Source of the DNA: Chitinophaga niastensis
GTDB lineage: Bacteria; Bacteroidota; Bacteroidia; Chitinophagales; Chitinophagaceae
Direction of reading: 5' to 3'
DNA length: 64,000 nt
NCBI RefSeq assembly: GCF_003014755.1
Contig: NZ_PYAW01000003.1
Location: forward strand, 806,001-870,000
The translations under genes were made by a program, and so were the position numbers. Position 1 is the stretch's first letter, and each line of letters opens with the position of its first letter. Under the pieces are notes generated by a model. It was not told the DNA's origin and made no database searches. It saw only the letters and a list, made by a program, of their open reading frames with translations. Of this stretch, positions 7,944-14,977 are shown piece after piece.

Positions 7944-8923
7944 TTCTTCATATACATTACTTCTTTCACCAGTTTCACTGTACGCTCGATATCGGGCAGG
8001 TACATTTTAACCAGGTTAGGAGCATAGTGCATGGGTGCATCTATCGCAGTGATACGGCGAACCGGCGCATCCAGGTAGTCGAAACCTTCTTTCTGGATAC
8101 GGTAAGCGATTTCAGAAGAGATGCTGGCGAAAGGCCATTGTTCTTCTACGATTACCAGGCGGTTAGTTTTTTTCACTGATTCCAGGATGGTGAACCAATC
8201 GAGTGGACGAATAGTACGCAAATCGATCACTTCCGCTTCAATACCTTCTTTCGCGAGTTCTTCAGCTGCACCCAGCGCCACTTTCATCATTTTGTTGAAA
8301 GATACGATGGTAACATCTTTACCTGCACGTTTGATATCTGCTTTACCAATAGGAATGATATATTCTTCTTCAGGTACTTCACCCATATCACCGTACATTA
8401 CTTCACTTTCCATGAAAACAACCGGATCGTCATCGCGGATAGCCGCTTTGAGCAAACCTTTTGCATCATATGGATTGGAAACGGACACTACTTTCAGGCC
8501 CGGGATATTGGCATAGTAGCTTTCGAATGCAGTGGAGTGCTGAGCGCCCAGCTGTCCGGCAGAACCGTTAGGTCCGCGGAAAACGATAGGGCATCCAACC
8601 TGGCCGCCGCTCATCGCCAGCATTTTGGAAGCAGTGTTGAGTATCTGATCCAGCGCCAGTACAGCGAAGTTCCAGGTCATGAATTCAATAACCGGACGCA
8701 GGCCGTTCTGGGCAGCGCCTACTCCAATGGCAGCAAATCCAAGTTCTGCGATCGGCGTATCAATAACGCGTTTTGGACCAAACTCATCCAGCATTCCCTG
8801 GCTCACTTTGTAAGCACCATTGTATTCGGCTACTTCCTCCCCCATTAGGAACACCCGTTCATCACGGCGAAATTCCTCCTGCAGGGCTTCTCTTAAGGCT
8901 TGTCTGAAAGCTATCTGACGCAT
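7940..8923 (-). CDS. pdhB: Pyruvate dehydrogenase E1 component, beta subunit
   Basis: This 327-residue protein should be the beta half of the thiamine-diphosphate E1 of pyruvate (or branched-chain 2-oxoacid) dehydrogenase. The ThDP-activating Glu lies in the FLMGEEVAEYNGAYKVSQG region (residues 25-43). The IDTPIAELGFAAIGVGAA segment and the C-terminal transketolase domain (IEAEVIDLRTIRPLD) match the family over the full length. The E1 alpha and E2/E3 genes are not adjacent, which is common in Bacteroidota. The end is marked by the H2 terminator. Confidence 0.93.
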   Translation of the reverse strand: MRQIAFRQALREALQEEFRRDERVFLMGEEVAEYNGAYKVSQGMLDEFGPKRVIDTPIAELGFAAIGVGAAQNGLRPVIEFMTWNFAVLALDQILNTASKMLAMSGGQVGCPIVFRGPNGSAGQLGAQHSTAFESYYANIPGLKVVSVSNPYDAKGLLKAAIRDDDPVVFMESEVMYGDMGEVPEEEYIIPIGKADIKRAGKDVTIVSFNKMMKVALGAAEELAKEGIEAEVIDLRTIRPLDWFTILESVKKTNRLVIVEEQWPFASISSEIAYRIQKEGFDYLDAPVRRITAIDAPMHYAPNLVKMYLPDIERTVKLVKEVMYMKK

Positions 8924-9122
8924 GCTATTCTTAATTGAAAGTTTAAATGCCTTATCGAAAGGCAGGGCAAAAATATTGTTTGTTAACGAAAAAGCAAAGT
9001 AAACGCCCGATTAATAATTATTATGACCCATGACACACATATTCTCTTTTATTTATTATGATAATTACATATATTTATATTTTTTAAACCTAAACAGCGC
9101 CTGCCAACAATTTTTTGCTGTC

Positions 9123-9746
9123 ATGATCACAATAACTATCCTGACCTTATGCTTCCTGGCTGCCCTTTCCTGCAAAATTAAAAAAGCAAATGCGCCGGTC
9201 CTGAGAGCCCTTACCTGGTACCTTCACCTGGTTTTCCTCTTCCTCTCCCTGTTATGCCTGTTGCTGATGATCAATGATTATGGCTTCAAAGGCACACAAA
9301 CAGAGCGGATATTTTTCACCCTGTACGCAGGCACCGGCATGCTGGTATACGGTTTATCCAAACCAGGTAACGATGCACGGCATGTATACCTGATGTCTTT
9401 TTTTGGATTTCCATTCCTGTTATTGTTTGGATTATTACTGCCGCCACTGCGCACGATCACATTGGTAGCTGCTATTACATTATTATCTGACAGCGACTTT
9501 CACCGTTATGAAATAGATGATGATTATGCGCTGCAAACCAAAACCAGCGGCATTTTATCTACCTATCCCGTTTATAGCCTGGTAGAAGATAAATACTTAT
9601 TTTTTGAGAAGATAACACCCGATGTGGTAAAGCCACGGGCCTTTTTGCGCACCCTGAAGATGGATAAGAAGGGAATGGATAGTGTGCGGATACAATTGAG
9701 GTATTCGGGGAACAAAATAGATACGGTTATTGCACTGAGGCAGTAG
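9123..9746 (+). CDS. Small membrane protein of unknown function
   Basis: The start is placed at ATG 9123 (MITITILTLCFLAALSC). An in-frame ATG at 9030 would add 31 residues encoded by very A/T-rich, promoter-like DNA. The 207-residue product has about four hydrophobic stretches in its first ~125 residues (for example LTWYLHLVFLFLSLLCLLLM and a FGFPFLLLFGLLLPP segment), then a ~80-residue soluble tail. The tail ends in a beta-rich region (VRIQLRYSGNKIDTVIALRQ). I do not recognise the family. Its stop codon abuts inverted repeat H3. Confidence 0.65.
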   Translation: MITITILTLCFLAALSCKIKKANAPVLRALTWYLHLVFLFLSLLCLLLMINDYGFKGTQTERIFFTLYAGTGMLVYGLSKPGNDARHVYLMSFFGFPFLLLFGLLLPPLRTITLVAAITLLSDSDFHRYEIDDDYALQTKTSGILSTYPVYSLVEDKYLFFEKITPDVVKPRAFLRTLKMDKKGMDSVRIQLRYSGNKIDTVIALRQ

Positions 9747-9953
9747 GAAGGCCTTCGGCCTTTGTCTTTTGTCTTTTTCAGGATTAGACTGATTAAGATG
9801 ATTTTTCTGATTTTATCTTTCTTTATAAAATATCTATATCTGATTTCTATAAGATTATTGAAATGAGATTGGGTTCTTTATAAGAAAAAAATAAAATCAG
9901 AAAAATCATCTTAATCAGTCTAATCCTGAAAAAGACAAAGGCCGAAGGCCTTC
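9747..9953. repeat. Long inverted repeat H3 (GATTA class) between convergent genes
   Basis: Arms 9747-9829 and 9877-9953 pair over ~76 nt. The left arm carries an extra 7-nt tandem copy (TTTGTCT twice), and a few differences occur near the loop. The outermost part is itself a GGCCTTCGGCC palindrome. The words CAGGATTAGACTGATTA and TTTTTCTGATTTTAT are shared with H1, H5 and H6. The left arm begins on the base after the upstream stop codon and the right arm ends 3 nt before the thiolase stop. Confidence 0.92.
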
Positions 9954-9956
9954 ACA

Positions 9957-11129
9957 TCAAACTCTTTCTATAATAATCGCACTTGCACCACCACCGCCAT
10001 TACAAATACCGGCTACACCGTAACGGGCATTGTTCTGATGCAAAATGGCATTGAGTGTAACAACAATACGTGCGCCGCTACAGCCAATCGGGTGGCCCAT
10101 AGCTACTGCTCCGCCCCATACATTCACTTTATCCAGGGAAACACCCAGGTCTCTTGCATTGGCAATAGGCACGCAGGAAAACGCTTCGTTTACTTCTGCA
10201 TAGTCCATATCACCAATTTGCAGGTTGGCTTTTTTCAGTGCATTGTCAATCGCTTTTACGGGAGTGGTAGTAAACCATTCCGGTGCCTGAGAAGCATCTG
10301 CAAAGCTGATGATCTTAGCCAGTGGCTTTAATCCCAGCTCCTTCAGCTTCTCACCGCTCACCAGCACTACTGCTGCTGCGCCATCATTAATATTGGAAGC
10401 ATTGGCTGCTGTGATGGTACCATCTTTCTGGAAAGTAGGTTTCAGTGTGGGTACTTTTTCAAAGATTACTTTTTTGTACTCTTCATCTTCTGATACGATC
10501 ACCACTTGTTTACCCGGTACCTGCACGGGCACTACTTCTGCGTTGAAATAGCCTTTTTCCCAGGCAGCAGCTGCCCGTTTGTAGCTTTCAATAGCAAAAG
10601 CATCCTGTTCTTCGCGGGTAATGTGATATTCAGTAGCACATAATTCAGCTGCATTGCCCATGTGAAAATCCTTGTATGGGTCCCAGAGGCCATCGCGGAT
10701 GATACCGTCTGTTATGCTGCCATGGCCCAGTTTATAGCCTGTACGGGCTTTATCCAGGTAATAAGGTACTGCACTCATGTTTTCCATGCCACCGGCAACC
10801 ACTACGTCGTTGTCGCCCAGTAAAATGCTTTGTGCACCCAGCATAATCGCTTTCATACCGGAAGCGCATACTTTATTCACAGTAGTACAAGGAACCGTGT
10901 TGGGCAGACCTGCAGCCAGACTAGCCTGATTAGCAGGTGCTTGTCCGAGGTTAGCGCTGAGCACATTGCCCATGTAAACTTCATTCACTTCAGTGGCTGC
11001 AATACCGGCCCTTTCCAGTGCAGCTTTTATAACGGTGGCGCCCAGTTGTGTGGCAGGAACGCCCGCCAGCACGCCGTTAAGCGACCCAATGGGTGTACGG
11101 GCAGTGGCTACTATAAATACTTCTTTCAT
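9957..11129 (-). CDS. Acetyl-CoA C-acetyltransferase (thiolase)
   Basis: The start is ATG 11129 (MKEVFIVATARTPIG), giving 390 residues, the normal thiolase length. The frame stays open another 62 codons upstream, but those translate inverted repeat H4 and are not protein-like. Cys88 (NKVCASGMKA) is the acyl-accepting nucleophile, GHPIGCSGAR holds the second catalytic His and GICNGGGG the second Cys. The enzyme interconverts two acetyl-CoA and acetoacetyl-CoA, or performs the last step of beta-oxidation. It is convergent with the membrane protein gene. Confidence 0.94.
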   Translation of the reverse strand: MKEVFIVATARTPIGSLNGVLAGVPATQLGATVIKAALERAGIAATEVNEVYMGNVLSANLGQAPANQASLAAGLPNTVPCTTVNKVCASGMKAIMLGAQSILLGDNDVVVAGGMENMSAVPYYLDKARTGYKLGHGSITDGIIRDGLWDPYKDFHMGNAAELCATEYHITREEQDAFAIESYKRAAAAWEKGYFNAEVVPVQVPGKQVVIVSEDEEYKKVIFEKVPTLKPTFQKDGTITAANASNINDGAAAVVLVSGEKLKELGLKPLAKIISFADASQAPEWFTTTPVKAIDNALKKANLQIGDMDYAEVNEAFSCVPIANARDLGVSLDKVNVWGGAVAMGHPIGCSGARIVVTLNAILHQNNARYGVAGICNGGGGASAIIIERV

Positions 11130-11185
11130 CTGATAAATAAGATTGATTTGGCTTATTGGATAATCTATCAAATATAAGAAATTGC

Positions 11186-11286
11186 GAATTACGAATTGCG
11201 AATTACGGATGGTAGCGGAGAGATAAGCAAAAAGTCTCTCCTGGTGTTGATCTCCACTGCAATCCGTAATTCGCAATTCGTAATTC
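11186..11286. repeat. Inverted repeat H4 (AATTACG/AATTGCG class) in a divergent promoter region
   Basis: Arms 11186-11210 and 11262-11286 are perfect 25-nt inverted copies built from alternating GAATTACG and AATTGCG words ending in GGAT. An extra word copy extends the right side. It lies between the divergent thiolase and dnaG starts, so it cannot be a simple transcription-end element. H8 at 39.5 kb is its sibling. Confidence 0.9.
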
Positions 11287-11325
11287 GTAATTCTGGCGTA
11301 TGTTTGCAGTTGCATTGATCGTACC

Positions 11326-13293
11326 GTGATATCTCAAAACTCCATACAACAGATCCTCAGCCGCATAGACATTGTGGAAATAGTGGGTTCCTTCGTGAAA
11401 TTGAAAAAAAGGGGCGCCAACTACCTTGGTCTGTGCCCGTTTCACAATGAGAAATCCCCTTCTTTCACCGTTTCTCCCGGCAAAGAGATCTATAAATGCT
11501 TTGGTTGCGGCGCCAGCGGCAATTCCATCAGCTTTATCATGGAGCATGAGAAGTACTCCTATGTAGAAGCCTTACGGTGGCTCGCACAGAAGTACCAGGT
11601 AGAAATTGAGGAAACAGAAGTAAGTCCGGAGCTGAAACAGCATCAGCAATTGGCGGATAGTTTGTTTATCATCAACAACTACGCCCGCGAATACTTTGCA
11701 GACACCCTGTTTAATAATGAAGAAGGGCAAAATGTAGGGCTCAGCTATTTTGAAGAACGTGGCTTTACAGCCGAAACGATCAAAAAATTCCAGCTGGGTT
11801 ACTGCCTGAATACTTTTGATGCCTTTGCCAAATCGGCCATTGCCAAGGGTTACAACCTGGAATATTTACAGAAAACAGGGCTGGTTACCATTCGCAACGA
11901 CCAACCGGCAGATAATTACCGTGGTCGCGTTATCTTCCCTATTCATAATCAATCCGGTAAAATACTCGGTTTTGGTGCACGTATCCTGGTAAAATCAGAC
12001 CGGGCGCCCAAATATATCAACTCACCGGAAAACGAGATCTATGTAAAAAGCCGGGTACTGTATGGTACCTACTTTGCGCGGCACGCTATTGATAAACTCA
12101 ATGAGTGCTTACTCGTAGAAGGTTATACGGATGTGGTGTCCCTGCACCAGGCAGGTGTGGAAAACGTGGTTGCCTCCAGCGGCACCTCACTTACGCAGGA
12201 CCAGCTACGGCTTATAAAAAAATATACCAACAACCTCACCATCCTGTATGATGGTGACAGCGCCGGCGTAAAGGCTGCCTTACGCGGTCTGGATATGGCC
12301 ATCGAAGAAGGCCTCAACGTGAAGCTGGTATTGCTGCCCGACAAAGAAGATCCGGATAGTTATGTACAGAAGCTGGGCGCAGAGGCATTTCGCGCATTTA
12401 TCCAGGAGCATAAGCAGGACTTCGTACTGTTTAAGCTGCAGCTGACCATGCAGGAAGCCGGCAACGACAGCAACAAAAAATCGCAGCTGGTAAATGAGAT
12501 CGCGGAAACTATTTCCAAGATCGATAAAGCAGAAGATTTTACCCGTCAGCAGGACTATATCCGTCAGTGTAGCCAGTTGTTGCATATTGATGAACAGGGG
12601 TTAGTAGCACTGGTGAATAAATACATCCGTGACAGGCTCGTAAAACGGGAGCAGGCGAATGCCCGCAACCATCCTGCCCCCAGCGATGACACCCTGAGTG
12701 AAGAGGCTATTGCCGCCATGGAAGCCGCTGAAACAGGCGTTTCCGTGGAATCATTGCTTAACGGCCATGAAAAGCAGGAAAAAGAACTGGTGAAAATATT
12801 GCTGCGTTTTGGTGATAAACCTTTCAGCGAAGAAGAACAGAATACTGTGGCAGATTACATCTTCCATCTCCCCTATGATTTTGAAGCATTGGCGGAAAGT
12901 GAGATCGTAAAAAGAATACTGCGGGAATACAAAGCTTTATATGACAGCGGGAATTTACAGGATAAGAAATGGTTCTTGTATCATGAAGATCAAAACCTGT
13001 CTAAACAAATAGCTAATATCCTGGAAGATAAAGAGGCCGACCTGAGTATTAACTGGAAAGACCGTTTTGAAATTGACACTGTGTACGGAGACAATGCCTA
13101 TTTAAAAGACACCATCTCCACTACAAACTATCTTATTCTCCGTAAGATCAAAAAGCTGATTTACGAAAATCAGGAAGAAGCTAAAAAGGCCACTGAAATA
13201 GAGCAGATTAAAAGGTGCCTGGAAATGCAGATGCACCTGAACTTATTGGAAAAGGAACTCACCAATGGTATGGGTACCGTTATTTTCAAGTAG
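11326..13293 (+). CDS. dnaG: DNA primase
   Basis: This 655-residue primase should synthesise RNA primers at the replication fork. An N-terminal CHC2 zinc finger uses Cys37, His40, Cys58 and Cys61. The catalytic core follows, with a TOPRIM domain (LLVEGYTDVVSL at ~264-275 and the acidic YDGDSAG at ~308). A C-terminal helical region that would bind helicase occupies the last ~200 residues. The start codon is GTG. It is convergent with folA with only a 9-nt gap and no terminator hairpin, so transcription must overlap or stop by other means. Confidence 0.96.
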   Translation: MISQNSIQQILSRIDIVEIVGSFVKLKKRGANYLGLCPFHNEKSPSFTVSPGKEIYKCFGCGASGNSISFIMEHEKYSYVEALRWLAQKYQVEIEETEVSPELKQHQQLADSLFIINNYAREYFADTLFNNEEGQNVGLSYFEERGFTAETIKKFQLGYCLNTFDAFAKSAIAKGYNLEYLQKTGLVTIRNDQPADNYRGRVIFPIHNQSGKILGFGARILVKSDRAPKYINSPENEIYVKSRVLYGTYFARHAIDKLNECLLVEGYTDVVSLHQAGVENVVASSGTSLTQDQLRLIKKYTNNLTILYDGDSAGVKAALRGLDMAIEEGLNVKLVLLPDKEDPDSYVQKLGAEAFRAFIQEHKQDFVLFKLQLTMQEAGNDSNKKSQLVNEIAETISKIDKAEDFTRQQDYIRQCSQLLHIDEQGLVALVNKYIRDRLVKREQANARNHPAPSDDTLSEEAIAAMEAAETGVSVESLLNGHEKQEKELVKILLRFGDKPFSEEEQNTVADYIFHLPYDFEALAESEIVKRILREYKALYDSGNLQDKKWFLYHEDQNLSKQIANILEDKEADLSINWKDRFEIDTVYGDNAYLKDTISTTNYLILRKIKKLIYENQEEAKKATEIEQIKRCLEMQMHLNLLEKELTNGMGTVIFK

Positions 13294-13302
13294 CCGTTTA
13301 CA

Positions 13303-13800
13303 TCAATATTTAATCCGCTCCCACACCTGGAAGGAAAACGGATGCTCGTTTTTCTCATCTGCTTCATGACGCTCATCACTTACCAGCTCAAATTCACTAC
13401 CATCTATTTGTGGAAAAAATGCATCTCCGGGTACTACGGCATATACACGGGTAAGATAGATACGTTCTATTAACGGCCATGCCTGTTCAAAGATCTGGGA
13501 ACCGCCGGTAATAAAGAGTTCTTCGCCTTCAAAAGTTTTGGCCTTTTCAATTCCTTCTTTAATGGAACCTACCACATACACGCCTTCCGGCTGATAATCT
13601 GCCTGACGTGTAATCACTATGTTGGGACGACCGGGCAGTGGTTTACCTAAAGATTCAAACGTTTTACGCCCCATCACAATGGGTTTGCCCAGGGTGGTGG
13701 ATTTGAAGTATTTCAGGTCGGTAGACAAGCGCCAGGGCAGCATGTTATTGATCCCGATCACATTATTTTCTGATGCAGCAACGATGATGGATACAAGCAT
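13303..13800 (-). CDS. folA: Dihydrofolate reductase
   Basis: This 165-residue enzyme should reduce dihydrofolate to tetrahydrofolate with NADPH. It shows the N-terminal strand and Met20-type loop (VAASENNVIGINNMLPWRLSTDLKYFK), the NADPH site VMGRKTFESLGKPLPGRPNIV (in shorter runs) and the FITGGSQIFEQ motif. It lies 12 nt downstream of thymidylate synthase on the same strand, the common thyA-folA arrangement that regenerates the folate consumed by ThyA. Confidence 0.96.
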   Translation of the reverse strand: MLVSIIVAASENNVIGINNMLPWRLSTDLKYFKSTTLGKPIVMGRKTFESLGKPLPGRPNIVITRQADYQPEGVYVVGSIKEGIEKAKTFEGEELFITGGSQIFEQAWPLIERIYLTRVYAVVPGDAFFPQIDGSEFELVSDERHEADEKNEHPFSFQVWERIKY

Positions 13801-13812
13801 ATTTTTGGGGGA

Positions 13813-14634
13813 TTATACAGCAACCGGTGCTTTAATAGCCGGATGGAACTGATAATTCACCAGTTCAAAATCTTCATATTTAAAGGAGAAAATATCTTTT
13901 ACGTCCGGATTGATTTTCATCACCGGCAATGGGAATGGTTGTCTGCTTAATTGCAGCTGTGCTTGTTCCACATGATTACTATACAAATGCACGTCGCCAA
14001 AAGTATGTACAAAATCGCCTGCCTCCAGGTTGCATACCTGTGCCATCATCATGGTTAATAAGGCATAGGAAGCAATATTAAACGGTACACCGAGGAATAC
14101 GTCTGCGCTGCGCTGGTAAAGCTGACAACTCAGTTTACCGCGGGTTTCGCCTTTGGTGGTATCGGCTGGTGTAACATAAAACTGGAATAAACAATGGCAG
14201 GGGCTGAGCTTCATTTCAGACAATTCGCCTACATTCCAGGCATTCACAATAATGCGACGGGAATCGGGATTATTTTTGATGGTATTTATCGCTACAGTGA
14301 TCTGGTCGATAACTTCACCGCTACGGGTTTCCCAGCTGCGCCATTGTTTGCCGTATACAGGACCCAGGTCGCCATTTTTATCAGCCCACTCATCCCAGAT
14401 GCTTACGCCATGCTCTTTTAACCAGCCAGTGTTGGTATCTCCTTTTAAAAACCACAGTAATTCATAGATAATGGATTTAAGATGCAGTTTTTTAGTGGTT
14501 ACCACCGGGAAACCGTTCTGCAAATTAAAACGCATCTGATAGCCAAAACAGCTGGTAGTACCGGTTCCGGTACGATCTGTTTTAACTGCTCCTTCTTTGA
14601 TAATATGTTGTAATAAAGATAAATACTGATCCAT
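13813..14634 (-). CDS. thyA: Thymidylate synthase
   Basis: The start is set at ATG 14634 (MDQYLSLLQHIIKEG), giving 273 residues. An open extension upstream has no family similarity. The enzyme methylates dUMP to dTMP using methylene-tetrahydrofolate. DRTGTGT near residues 21-27 forms the phosphate-binding Arg loop, LSPCHCLFQFYV holds the catalytic Cys, and QRSADVFLGVPFNIASYA binds dUMP. It leads an operon with folA. Confidence 0.96.
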   Translation of the reverse strand: MDQYLSLLQHIIKEGAVKTDRTGTGTTSCFGYQMRFNLQNGFPVVTTKKLHLKSIIYELLWFLKGDTNTGWLKEHGVSIWDEWADKNGDLGPVYGKQWRSWETRSGEVIDQITVAINTIKNNPDSRRIIVNAWNVGELSEMKLSPCHCLFQFYVTPADTTKGETRGKLSCQLYQRSADVFLGVPFNIASYALLTMMMAQVCNLEAGDFVHTFGDVHLYSNHVEQAQLQLSRQPFPLPVMKINPDVKDIFSFKYEDFELVNYQFHPAIKAPVAV

Positions 14635-14977
14635 AAGGCCGCAATTTACGAAGTTTTGCAGTGGAAAAAATATAACATAATTAACGCAAAGAAAAAAGGC
14701 GGAAATCGTTACAAAATTTCGTAATCTGCTAATAGATTTCACAGTTACAACAAACGTTACAACAAAGTCTGGCAATACGAAAACACCTGTTGTCTGGGCG
14801 TAATGAGAAACCCGTGACAGCCTGCGCCCACAGGGACCCAACAACGAAAGTAAAGTTATTACTGAACAACCAAAATTCTGAGTATATACATTCCTCACAA
14901 GGGAATATCGTATTTGGCATATGATGCTATAACCATTTTTTTATCAATCATCATTTTTTATTAAATCGCAACATGCT
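14635..14977. other. Divergent intergenic region with a GC-rich stem-loop
   Basis: This 343-bp interval separates the thyA and susC starts, so it should carry both promoters. I could not place either with confidence. The only clear structure is TGGGCG (14795-14800) pairing with CGCCCA (14825-14830), extended by GTTGT (14789-14793) with ACAAC (14841-14845) across an internal loop. Two CAGTTACAACAAA/CGTTACAACAAA direct repeats lie near 14745-14770. No ORF of note is present. Confidence 0.5.

Noticed and set aside
9030..9122. Upstream ATG of the 9-kb membrane protein
   Set aside because: The extra 31 codons come from A/T-rich, promoter-like DNA, and the hydrophobic N-terminus begins naturally at ATG 9123. 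It remains a minor alternative.
11130..11315. 62-codon N-terminal extension of the thiolase frame
   Set aside because: It translates the H4 inverted repeat and has no thiolase similarity; MKEVFIVATARTPIG at 11129 is the normal family start.
13294..13302. Search for a terminator or hairpin between dnaG and folA
   Set aside because: The convergent gap is only 9 nt and holds no stem-loop, so no element was annotated.
14790..14840. TPP-riboswitch-like TGAGAAACCCGTGA
   Set aside because: Only a short segment resembles the TPP core; the GAACCTGA and GGTAATGCC parts are absent and neither neighbour is a thiamine gene.
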